Origin: Planctomycetota bacterium
GTDB taxonomy: Bacteria > Planctomycetota > Planctomycetia > Planctomycetales > Planctomycetaceae
Length of the DNA stretch: 7,430 nt
Assembly: GCA_024278285.1 (NCBI GenBank)
Contig: JAJRTM010000367.1
Location: 1-7,430 of the forward strand
Direction: 5' to 3'
Positions 1-5,429 of the stretch are shown here, piece by piece; the stretch's first letter is position 1, and each line of letters opens with the position of its first letter. The translations under genes were made by a program, and so were the position numbers. The notes below the pieces were generated by a model that was not told the origin of the DNA, searched no databases, and saw only the letters and a program-made list of their open reading frames with translations.

Positions 1-88
1 AAGTTCATAAGCTTTCTGTATCGCAGTTTTGATGATTATTGAACAACAGAGAAATTCAATTTATTGGTTTAGAAGTTAGGTTGAGGAT
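1..88. other. Leader/intergenic region upstream of rpmC
   Basis: I see no coding sequence here. In the usual gene order rplP (L16) lies just upstream, but no reading frame in these 88 bases resembles the end of L16, and short frames close at several stops, so the upstream gene must end before the window or be elsewhere. The stretch is AT-rich. Its last bases contain two purine-rich candidates for the rpmC ribosome binding site: TTAGG at 76-80 and GAGGA at 83-87. Confidence 0.5.
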
Positions 89-304
89 ATGTCTAAAGCA
101 TCTGAGCTTCGAGAAATGAACGAGGAGCAATTATCGTTCTCTTTGAAAGAGGCACAGAAAGACTTGTTTGAGTTGCGATTTCAATCTGCAACTGAAAAGT
201 TGGATGCGCCTTCCCGTTTGAAGCAGTATCGACGAGAAATTGCACGTATTAAAACATTGCTTAGGGAAAAGCAACTTGCCAAGCCAGCAGTGAGTGAAAA
301 TTAA
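89..304 (+). CDS. rpmC: 50S ribosomal protein L29 (uL29)
   Basis: L29 is a small helical protein of the large subunit that binds 23S rRNA domain I near the polypeptide exit tunnel, close to L23 and the docking site for nascent-chain factors. The 71-residue product has the family N-terminus (KASELREMNEEQL), the central LFELRFQSAT segment of the first helix and the basic IARIKTLLREK segment of the second helix, followed by a short tail; typical L29 is 60-70 residues. The ATG fits the family start. GAGGA lies only one base before the ATG, while TTAGG at 76-80 is at better spacing. It is followed by rpsQ after a 116-nt gap, large for this pair. The family and its place before rpsQ are certain. 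Confidence 0.97.
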   Translation: MSKASELREMNEEQLSFSLKEAQKDLFELRFQSATEKLDAPSRLKQYRREIARIKTLLREKQLAKPAVSEN

Positions 305-334
305 TTGGAAACTTCTGCGTGCCTGGACTATAAG
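305..334 (+). promoter_or_regulatory. Candidate sigma-70-like promoter in the rpmC-rpsQ gap
   Basis: TTGGAA at 305-310 (4 of 6 matches to TTGACA) is followed after 18 bases by TATAAG at 329-334 (5 of 6 matches to TATAAT). It begins directly after the rpmC stop codon, and transcription would start before the 15-bp tandem repeat and rpsQ. Such matches are common by chance in AT-rich spacers and I have no expression evidence, so this is only a candidate internal promoter for rpsQ and the genes after it. Confidence 0.22.
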
Positions 335-355
335 AATGTGTTGGGTTAACTTTTT

Positions 356-400
356 AAGTTGACACCATTCAAGTTGACACCATTCAAGTTGACACCATTT
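356..400 (+). repeat. Three-copy 15-bp tandem repeat with TTGACA cores
   Basis: Three adjacent copies of AAGTTGACACCATTC lie at 356-370, 371-385 and 386-400. They are identical except that the last base of the third copy is T. Each unit contains TTGACA (359-364, 374-379, 389-394), a perfect -35-type hexamer. The array ends 20 bases before the rpsQ start. For the second copy, TTTAGT at 398-403 could serve as a weak -10 at 18-base spacing. The function is unknown: it may be a variable-number repeat, a protein-binding array or stacked -35 elements. The repeat structure itself is plain in the sequence. Confidence 0.95.
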
Positions 401-420
401 AGTGACGGACGATTGTAGTT

Positions 421-762
421 ATGAAGAAAAAGTTGGTTGGTATTGTCGCCAGCGATAAAATGGACAAAACGCGTCGTGTGGAAGTGAAACGCCTGTTTCC
501 TCATCCGAAGTATGGAAAAATTGTCAGTCGACGAACAGTTTGTCACGTCCATGATGAAAACAATGAATCGAAATTGGGAGATAAAGTAGAGATCATTGAG
601 TCTCGCCCTTTATCTCGTATGAAACGCTGGCAACTGGTACGGGTTGTTGAAGCGAATGTTATTCCTGTTTCACAACATGGGGTAGAACAGTCAGAAGAAG
701 CCAAAGCTGAGGAAGTTCAAGAGGAAGTGACTGAAGAGCAGTCAGAAGGAACGGATTCGTAA
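421..762 (+). CDS. rpsQ: 30S ribosomal protein S17 (uS17) with acidic C-terminal extension
   Basis: S17 is a primary 16S rRNA-binding protein of the small subunit body with an OB-type beta barrel. Residues 1-79 cover the family core: [16 protein letters not shown] near the N-terminus, HPKYGKIV, then [27 protein letters not shown], all hallmarks of S17. The product has 113 residues against about 80-90 for typical S17. The excess is a C-terminal tail of about 30 residues. In the last 26 residues there are ten Glu and one Asp but a single Lys, which is odd for an rRNA-binding protein. The ATG is set by the conserved N-terminus; no clear Shine-Dalgarno sequence precedes it, and GACGGA at 404-409 is only a weak candidate. 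The identity is certain; the role of the tail is unknown. Confidence 0.97.
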   Translation: MKKKLVGIVASDKMDKTRRVEVKRLFPHPKYGKIVSRRTVCHVHDENNESKLGDKVEIIESRPLSRMKRWQLVRVVEANVIPVSQHGVEQSEEAKAEEVQEEVTEEQSEGTDS

Positions 763-829
763 AATTTGGCAAACTGTTTTTCCTTGTCGTTTATTATACA
801 TTTGAAGAAGTAAGTAAGGGTCGAGTTCA

Positions 830-1198
830 ATGATCCAGATGCAAACAGTGGTAGATGTCGCTGACAACACCGGCGCTAAAGTGGCTCGATGTATTCGTGT
901 GCTTGGCGGAACCGGTAGAAGAACAGCTAGTGTGGGCGATATTATTGTCGTCAGTATTCAGAAAACTCTTCCGGGGAGTCCCGTGAAGAAAGGGCAGGTT
1001 GTTCGTGCTGTCATCGTTCGGACTCGTTATGGCATCCGTCGAGACGATGGAAGTTATGTTCGTTTTGACAAGAACGCGATCGTGCTTGTCGATAAAGACG
1101 GAACACCAAGAGGGACACGTATTTTCGGAGCGGTTGCTCGCGAGTTGCGAGAAAAACGCTTCATGAAGATTGTCAGTCTTGCCAGCGAAGTGGTGTAG
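830..1198 (+). CDS. rplN: 50S ribosomal protein L14 (uL14)
   Basis: L14 lies at the subunit interface of the 50S particle, contacts L19 and takes part in bridges to 16S rRNA; it is also the binding site of the silencing factor RsfS in many bacteria. The 122-residue product is full length (about 122 is usual) and collinear with the family: [17 protein letters not shown] at the start, [33 protein letters not shown], the signature [28 protein letters not shown] and a conserved end at [10 protein letters not shown]. The ATG is the family start, preceded by AAGG at 815-818. A 19-bp perfect inverted repeat begins five bases after the stop codon and separates this gene from rplX. No anomalies are seen inside the gene. 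Confidence 0.98.
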   Translation: MIQMQTVVDVADNTGAKVARCIRVLGGTGRRTASVGDIIVVSIQKTLPGSPVKKGQVVRAVIVRTRYGIRRDDGSYVRFDKNAIVLVDKDGTPRGTRIFGAVARELREKRFMKIVSLASEVV

Positions 1199-1202
1199 TT
1201 TG

Positions 1203-1274
1203 TGTAGGGTCCGCTGTGCGGGCCAACTAATCAGGCGTTTTGTTACATCGGCGGTCCGCACAGCGGACCCTACA
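1203..1274. repeat. Paired hairpin repeat (REP-like, TCCG-CTGTG-CGGA type) between rplN and rplX
   Basis: The arms 1203-1221 and 1256-1274 are perfect 19-bp inverted copies of TGTAGGGTCCGCTGTGCGG. Adding one G-T wobble extends the pairing to 22 bp (1203-1224 with 1253-1274) around a 28-base loop. Each arm is also a small hairpin: GGTCCG-CTGTG-CGGGCC at 1208-1224 and GGTCCG-CACAG-CGGACC at 1253-1269, six-bp stems with five-base loops. The sequence could form either one long stem or two small ones. No T-tract follows, so it does not look like an intrinsic terminator. Its build resembles interspersed palindromic (REP/BIME-like) repeats, and similar units lie after secY. Copy number in the genome cannot be judged here. 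Confidence 0.9.
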
Positions 1275-1296
1275 ATTATACAAAGAGTATGAAAAT

Positions 1297-1318
1297 CTCA
1301 GATCGTTACAGATCTGAG
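1297..1318 (+). promoter_or_regulatory. Hairpin just upstream of rplX
   Basis: CTCAGATC (1297-1304) and GATCTGAG (1311-1318) form a perfect 8-bp stem with a six-base loop, followed by CATTTT. It ends 22 bases before the rplX start. It may be a weak terminator or attenuator, an RNA-processing signal or a translation-control element. The short T-run makes strong termination unlikely. The structure is seen; its function is inferred. Confidence 0.45.
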
Positions 1319-1340
1319 CATTTTACGAAGCGAAGAAGCC

Positions 1341-1703
1341 ATGAAGATTAAAAAAGGTGACCATGTTGTTGTTATCACTGGCGAGGACGCTTCAAGCAGT
1401 CCACGTCTTGTGTTGCAGGTGATTTCTGGTGGTCAGAAAATGGTTATTCAGGGAGTGAACCAGGTTTACAAGCATGTGAAACGTGGTCATCCCAAAAGTC
1501 CATCCGGTGGTCGTCTTCAAATGGAGATGCCGATTCAAAGCAGCAATGTAATGTACTACTGCGAATCGTGCCAGAAGCCGACTCGCTTGGGACTTCGCTA
1601 CAATGATGATGGGGCGAAAGTGCGTTACTGCAAGAAATGCAGCACGGCTTGTGGTCGTGAGATTAGCCCCAAACGGGCAAAGTATGCCAGTGCTGGTAGC
1701 TGA
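1341..1703 (+). CDS. rplX: 50S ribosomal protein L24 (uL24), zinc-ribbon type
   Basis: L24 starts assembly of the large subunit by binding the 5' domain of 23S rRNA and later sits near the tunnel exit. The 120-residue product begins with the family motif MKIKKGDHVVVITGEDA, followed by the VIQGVNQVYKHVK strand and turn and MEMPIQSSNV. Its C-terminal half is a zinc ribbon with CxxC pairs at Cys74/Cys77 and Cys97/Cys100; an extra Cys lies at 104. The KOW loop after GED is unusual: residues 17-22 read ASSSPR, where most L24 proteins have a Lys/Gly-rich KGK-type segment. It is a little longer than the roughly 105-residue norm. The ATG fits the family; the binding site is weak (GAAGAAG at 1332-1338). 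The preceding 142-nt gap carries two inverted-repeat structures. Confidence 0.96.
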   Translation: MKIKKGDHVVVITGEDASSSPRLVLQVISGGQKMVIQGVNQVYKHVKRGHPKSPSGGRLQMEMPIQSSNVMYYCESCQKPTRLGLRYNDDGAKVRYCKKCSTACGREISPKRAKYASAGS

Positions 1704-1757
1704 GAATTTATCTGAAATTCGAGCATTTTTATATTCAATTAATTTAGTCGTACACTC

Positions 1758-1763
1758 AAGGAG
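1758..1763 (+). promoter_or_regulatory. Strong Shine-Dalgarno site of rplE
   Basis: AAGGAG lies nine bases upstream of the rplE ATG at 1773. It is the clearest ribosome binding site in the window and fixes the rplE start; most other genes here have weaker sites. Confidence 0.8.
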
Positions 1764-1772
1764 TGGTCAGTA

Positions 1773-2327
1773 ATGGCCCGTTTAGCTGAAAAATATAAAA
1801 ACGAAATTATTCCTCAACTGAAGGAAGAGTTTGGGCGAAGTAATGCTCACTCGTTGCCGAAGTTGTCGAAGATTGTTTTGAATATGGGGCTGGGAAGTGC
1901 GATTCAAGATCGTAAACGCCTGGAAGAAGCGCTAATGCACCTTTCCGTTATTACCGGCCAGAAGCCGGAAATTACGAAAGCCAAAAAATCGGTCGCTGGT
2001 TTCAAACTCCGTGAAGGAATGGAAATTGGTTGCAGGGTGACATTGCGTGGTAAACGCATGTATGAGTTCCTGGATCGCTTAATTACATTGGCTTTGCCTC
2101 GTGTTCGAGACTTTCGTGGCGTGAAGGCGAAAGCATTCGATGGCAATGGCAACTACAGTATGGGGCTTTCTGAACAGATGGTCTTTCCTGAAGTTGATGC
2201 AGATAACGCCAAGTACACGCAAGGAATGAACATCACAATTGTTACCAATTCGAGTAAGGATGATGAGGTTAAGGTTTTGTTGGAAAAGTTTGGCATGCCA
2301 TTCAGCAAGCCTGGTGGTGGTCGATAG
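1773..2327 (+). CDS. rplE: 50S ribosomal protein L5 (uL5)
   Basis: L5 binds 5S rRNA in the central protuberance and contacts the P-site tRNA and the small subunit. The 184-residue product is close to the usual 179-185 and is full length. Visible family motifs are the N-terminal [26 protein letters not shown], the [27 protein letters not shown] block, the [28 protein letters not shown] block, [17 protein letters not shown] and the C-terminal [10 protein letters not shown] strong AAGGAG site precedes the ATG. In many bacteria rpsN (S14) follows; here only 76 non-coding bases lie before rpsH. The identity is certain and nothing inside the gene is abnormal. Confidence 0.98.
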   Translation: MARLAEKYKNEIIPQLKEEFGRSNAHSLPKLSKIVLNMGLGSAIQDRKRLEEALMHLSVITGQKPEITKAKKSVAGFKLREGMEIGCRVTLRGKRMYEFLDRLITLALPRVRDFRGVKAKAFDGNGNYSMGLSEQMVFPEVDADNAKYTQGMNITIVTNSSKDDEVKVLLEKFGMPFSKPGGGR

Positions 2328-2403
2328 AAATTCAGTTTGTTACACTCTTTTTCTGTTTGAGTTATATTGTTTTCAGGTAGTAATAGAATAGGGCTTTTTA
2401 GCC

Positions 2404-2799
2404 ATGATGACCGACCCGGTTGCAGACATGTTGACGCGAATTCGAAATGCGATCGCGATTGAGCGATCCATCGTCGATATGCCCTGCTCAAAATTGAAAA
2501 AAGCAATTGCAGATGTCCTTAAACGTGAAGGATATATCTGGAATTATGAGGAAGTAGAAGACTCACCTCAGAATGTTTTACGTGTTCAATTGAAGTATGG
2601 ACCAGATGGTGAGAAGGTCATTCAAAAAATTGTGCGGACAAGTAAGCCTGGTTGCAGAAAATACTCAGGTGTCAAAGAGACTCCGGAAGTGATGCAGGGG
2701 ATGGGTATCTGTATTCTGTCCACAAGTAAGGGTGTATTAAGTAACCGCGAAGCGAAAGCCAAGGGAGTTGGCGGCGAAATATTGTGTACAGTTTGGTAG
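2404..2799 (+). CDS. rpsH: 30S ribosomal protein S8 (uS8)
   Basis: S8 is a primary binder of helix 21 of 16S rRNA in the platform and, in E. coli, the translational repressor of the spc operon. The 131-residue product matches the usual length of about 130. It has MTDPVADMLTRIRNA at the start, LKREGYIWNYE, RTSKPGCRKYSG, and the C-terminal signature GICILSTSKGVLSNREAKAKGVGGEILCTVW. Two ATGs are possible (2404 and 2407). The first is preferred because AGGG at 2390-2393 is ten bases away. A small GGCT-TTTT-AGCC hairpin (2392-2403) abuts the start and overlaps that site, which might modulate translation. It stands directly after rplE, where rpsN would usually intervene. Confidence 0.97.
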   Translation: MMTDPVADMLTRIRNAIAIERSIVDMPCSKLKKAIADVLKREGYIWNYEEVEDSPQNVLRVQLKYGPDGEKVIQKIVRTSKPGCRKYSGVKETPEVMQGMGICILSTSKGVLSNREAKAKGVGGEILCTVW

Positions 2800-2937
2800 A
2801 CTGGTGAATGTAGTTTCTGTTTCAAAGTCGTGATGTTCGGCTGATTCAATCAAGTACAATGTGTTGATTAATGATCTGACACTCTTTTGGTATTTTCCAA
2901 ATAATGTAGTCGGTTAGTTACAAGGGTGTTTGTAGTT

Positions 2938-3483
2938 ATGTCGCGTATTGGTAAAAAACCGATTCCTGTTCCTGAAAAAGTGGAAGTAACACTTCAGGGA
3001 AGAGAGGTCACTGTCAAAGGGCCTCATGGAACTCTGTCAATCCAGCATCATCCAATGGTTTCTGTAGCGATTGAAAACGATCCGCCGCAGGTTGTTGTGA
3101 CTCGTCCAGATGATAACCGTCAATCTCGAGCGTTGCATGGTTTGACTCGCAGTTTGATCAATAACATGGTTGTTGGTGTTGAAACATTGTACGAGAAGCG
3201 TTTGGAAGTTATTGGTGTTGGTTACCAGGCGAGCATGCAGGGAAAGATACTTTCTTTGCAGGTTGGGTTTGCGAACACGATTACTCTTCCCGTTCCAGAA
3301 GGTGTGATTTGTGAACTACCTTCGGGGACATTGATCATTTTGAAGAGCCCGGATAAACACGCAGTCGGACAGTTCGCCGCAAACATTCGGCAAGTTCGTC
3401 CTCCTGAACCGTATAAGGGAAAAGGAATTCGCTACCAGGGCGAGCATATTCGCAGAAAAGCAGGAAAAGCGTTCGCAAAATAA
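2938..3483 (+). CDS. rplF: 50S ribosomal protein L6 (uL6)
   Basis: L6 has two similar domains and binds 23S rRNA near the factor-binding region at the base of the L7/L12 stalk. The start at 2938 gives MSRIGKKPIPVP, the classic L6 N-terminus, with AAGGG at 2922-2926. An in-frame GTG at 2926 would add four residues and overlap that binding site, so it is rejected. The 181-residue product (family 175-185) shows VTVKGPHGTLS in domain 1, RALHGLTRSLINNMVVGV linking to domain 2, EVIGVGYQAS and the C-terminal YKGKGIRYQGEHIRRKAGK signature. A 138-nt spacer without recognisable content precedes the gene. The identity is certain. Confidence 0.98.
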   Translation: MSRIGKKPIPVPEKVEVTLQGREVTVKGPHGTLSIQHHPMVSVAIENDPPQVVVTRPDDNRQSRALHGLTRSLINNMVVGVETLYEKRLEVIGVGYQASMQGKILSLQVGFANTITLPVPEGVICELPSGTLIILKSPDKHAVGQFAANIRQVRPPEPYKGKGIRYQGEHIRRKAGKAFAK

Positions 3484-3520
3484 TTTAGTGCAGTTCGCTT
3501 TGTATTAAGAAAAACAAAAC

Positions 3521-3538
3521 AGTACGTATCAGCGTACT
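3521..3538 (+). terminator. Weak hairpin with T-rich tail between rplF and rplR
   Basis: AGTACG (3521-3526) and CGTACT (3533-3538) form a 6-bp stem with a six-base loop, followed by TCATTTTTAT. The stem is short and only half GC, so it would terminate weakly at best. It could reduce read-through into rplR and rpsE, act as a processing site, or be chance. Confidence 0.25.
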
Positions 3539-3580
3539 TCATTTTTATAACTTTACATACTCAACGTTGGCAGGTCAGCC

Positions 3581-3945
3581 GTGAAACTTCATAAGAGAAT
3601 TCGAAACAGGAAAAACCGTCGAGCATTTCGTGTTCGTAACCGTGTTCGCAGTGCAGGTCGATTGAGGCTGTCTGTTTTTCGCAGTAATCGTCATATTTAT
3701 GCACAGATTATTGACGATGAAGCTGGTCAAACACTTGTCTGTGCCAGTACCATGGAAGGGGCAGTAGCTGGTCCCGGTAAGTATGCGGGAAATGTTGGAG
3801 CGGCTGCAAAGATTGGTGAACTGCTCGCTTCCCGTGCAAAGGAAAAGGAATCGAAGAAGTTGCGTTTGATCGTGGTAAGTTCATGTACCATGGTCGTGTG
3901 AAAGCGCTGGCGGATGCTGCCCGTGAAGGTGGCTTGAAGTTCTGA
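3581..3945 (+). CDS. rplR: 50S ribosomal protein L18 (uL18), apparent -1 frameshift near codon 89
   Basis: L18 binds 5S rRNA and, with L5, docks it in the central protuberance. From the GTG at 3581 (AGG at 3572-3574) the frame gives [41 protein letters not shown] and [20 protein letters not shown], clear L18. The original frame then continues with unrelated sequence to a stop at 3899-3901 (106 residues). In the -1 frame, from about 3844 to the TGA at 3943-3945, the expected end appears: [32 protein letters not shown] in two parts, with the conserved FDRG and [14 protein letters not shown]. Joined at the A4 run (3843-3846) the protein is 121 residues, the normal length. The break fits one missing A in the sequence, or slippage of the AAG (3845-3847) reader onto AAA. 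L18 is normally needed for growth, so a dead gene is unlikely unless a second copy exists. Confidence 0.9.
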
Positions 3946-4033
3946 AAACACCTCGAACTACCATGAAGATTAGTTGAGGTCAATGAATTATAAACAATGC
4001 GATTGTTAAAAAGTAATATCGGGAGATTGGAAG

Positions 4034-4513
4034 TTGGCTAACGAATCAAGATCAGGCTCTGAAGAACGAGTGGTACAAATCCGTCGCTGCGCTTGTGTCA
4101 TCAAGGGTGGTCGTCGATTCAGCTTTGCTGCGATGGTTGTCATGGGCAATCAAAAGGGCGAAGTTGGTTGGGGATACGGTAAGGCCAACGAAGTTCCTTC
4201 TTCTGTTGAAAAAGCAGTAAAGGATGCTGCTCGGCATAAAATTCGTGTCACGTTGGATGGGGCGACAATCCCTCACGAAGTTGAAGGTCGTTTTGGTGCA
4301 GCTCGCGTTCTGCTTCTTCCTGCTAACCCTGGTACTGGAATTATTGCAGGGGCAAGTGTACGAGCGGTTGTGGAATCTGTCGGATTGAAAGATATTCTTA
4401 CCAAGGTTCGTGGTTCAACCAATCCGATTAATGTGGTCAAAGCAACTTTTGACGCACTGGGAAAACTGCGAACAAGAGAAGAAGTAGCTCGGTTACGAGG
4501 AGTAGAAATATAA
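4034..4513 (+). CDS. rpsE: 30S ribosomal protein S5 (uS5)
   Basis: S5 lies on the solvent side of the 30S subunit near the mRNA entry and the decoding region and affects accuracy. The 159-residue product (usual 160-170) has the dsRBD-like N-terminal domain with CVIKGGRRFSFAAMVVMGN, GEVGWGYGKANEVPSSVEKAV, and the C-terminal domain with LLPANPGTGIIAGASVRAV and the signature GSTNPINVVKATFDAL. The predicted start is TTG, supported by GGGAG at 4021-4025 and by the length before the conserved core; no ATG lies closer in a sensible place. The stop codon overlaps the rplO ATG by one base (TAATG), so translation of the two is probably coupled. rpmD, which usually sits between rpsE and rplO, is absent. 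Confidence 0.97.
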   Translation: MANESRSGSEERVVQIRRCACVIKGGRRFSFAAMVVMGNQKGEVGWGYGKANEVPSSVEKAVKDAARHKIRVTLDGATIPHEVEGRFGAARVLLLPANPGTGIIAGASVRAVVESVGLKDILTKVRGSTNPINVVKATFDALGKLRTREEVARLRGVEI

Positions 4514-4998
4514 TGATTATCGATGATGTCCATCGCGGAATACATAAGCGAAAAAAACGGAAGAGAGTCGGGCGTGGTCCTGGTTCCGGTCATGGCAAGA
4601 CTTCTGGTCGCGGTCATAATGGATACGGCTCTCGTGCAGGTTCCAGTACGCGGCGTGGTTTTGAAGGTGGTCAGACGCCACTGTTCATGCGAGTCGCGAA
4701 AAGAGGATTCAATAATAGAGCCTTTGCTGATCTTGTGGTCGTGATTAATGTTCGGGATATTGAAAACCATTTCGAAGATGGTGACGATATTACACCGGAA
4801 GTATTACGGTCCAAGGGGTTGATTCACGGTAAGTATGATGCAGTGAAACTTCTTGCCAATGGCGAACTGACAAAAAAAGTAACAGTGAAACTGCACCGTG
4901 TTTCTGCTTCTGCTGAGGAAAAAGTGACGCAGGTAGGCGGTGCTGTTGAATTGCTTGTGCGACCATCAAGAATGCTTTTGGCTGAGCAATCGTCTTAG
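4513..4998 (+). CDS. rplO: 50S ribosomal protein L15 (uL15)
   Basis: L15 is a late-assembly protein whose long basic N-terminal extension threads through 23S rRNA. The 161-residue product starts with the basic Gly-rich arm KRKKRKRVGRGPGSGHGKTSGRGHNG (in two overlapping parts, residues about 12-37), then RRGFEGGQTPLFMRVAKRGF, the family signature for the L15 core. The globular C-terminal half contains VVVINVRDIENHF, ITPEVLRSKGLIHGKYDAVKLLANGEL and a tail ending in LLVRPSRMLLAEQSS. It is somewhat longer than the roughly 145 residues of E. coli L15. GAGGAG at 4497-4502, inside rpsE, serves as the ribosome binding site. It is the last gene before a strong terminator, which ends the ribosomal protein block. 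Confidence 0.97.
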   Translation: MIIDDVHRGIHKRKKRKRVGRGPGSGHGKTSGRGHNGYGSRAGSSTRRGFEGGQTPLFMRVAKRGFNNRAFADLVVVINVRDIENHFEDGDDITPEVLRSKGLIHGKYDAVKLLANGELTKKVTVKLHRVSASAEEKVTQVGGAVELLVRPSRMLLAEQSS

Positions 4999-5049
4999 CG
5001 ATACATTCTTGGACGAGTTATTTACCTGGAATAATCCGGGGAGGAGAAC

Positions 5050-5087
5050 AAAAACGCCTTTCCTTTTTGGGGTAGGGCGTTTTTTTT
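5050..5087 (+). terminator. Rho-independent terminator after rplO
   Basis: AAAAACGCC (5050-5058) pairs with GGCGTTTTT (5076-5084), with G-U and T-A pairs possible further in, and the right arm runs into a tract of eight T (5080-5087). It lies 51 bases after the rplO stop. This is the clearest intrinsic terminator in the window. The symmetry of the A-run and T-run means it might also act on the opposite strand, but no convergent gene is seen. Confidence 0.88.
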
Positions 5088-5429
5088 GTAATACAAACAG
5101 TCAATTTTATGACGTGTTGCGTCAGTTTTGATTAGTGGTTTCCAAGGATCGATATTGGCGATCTCTTTTAGTATATGGGAGTCGTGTTAGGGATATTTTT
5201 GTGTTTTCGGTCACGGATTCAAAGAATCGCCCTTGCTGGACTTGCCAAAAGTGCCGAGATTCACGAAAACTCACATTCAAAAATGATCCAAAGGGGTTAT
5301 TTTCTGTTTTGTTCTGTGTGGAGTATTTCCATCTGAGCTGAGTGACACACATATTTGTTGTTTGATTTGCAGGCGAATTGCTGATTACATTCCCATTTAC
5401 ACCGCAGTTGACATTCAAGGTAAGCGTCG
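5088..5429. other. Gene-free 342-nt spacer before secY
   Basis: The short reading frames here (for example 5135-5341 on + and 5122-5439 on -) have no recognisable family, uneven composition and no good ribosome binding sites. Two small inverted repeats occur: TGACG-TGTTG-CGTCA (5110-5124) and GATCG/CGATC (5147-5163). The spacer follows a terminator, so it should contain the secY promoter, but I could not find a convincing -35/-10 pair; a TTGACA at 5408-5413 is too close to the start to be its -35. The length leaves room for a regulatory leader. Confidence 0.5.

Noticed and set aside
1..88. C-terminal end of rplP (L16)
   Set aside because: None of the three + frames resembles the L16 C-terminus; each reaches a stop within 42 bases with unrelated residues.
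356..400. Tandem repeat as a CRISPR array
   Set aside because: The units are directly adjacent with no spacers and are only 15 bp long.
827..1261. Reverse-strand reading frame of 144 codons over rplN
   Set aside because: It is the antisense of a certain L14 gene and shows no family features; its length comes from the coding strand's base pattern.
2926..2937. Upstream GTG start for rplF
   Set aside because: It would add MFVV before the classic MSRIGKKPI start and overlap the AAGGG binding site at 2922-2926.
4273..4770. Reverse-strand reading frame of 165 codons over rpsE/rplO
   Set aside because: It lies wholly opposite two certain ribosomal genes and has a low-complexity Thr/Arg/Ser composition typical of antisense frames.
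5135..5341. Short + frame in the secY spacer with CWTCQKC, zinc-finger-like
   Set aside because: The Cys cluster alone is weak, the start is GTG without a good binding site, the antisense frame is equally open, and no known family fits.
5408..5413. TTGACA as a -35 for secY
   Set aside because: A matching -10 would fall inside the secY coding region, so the start codon would be lost from the transcript.
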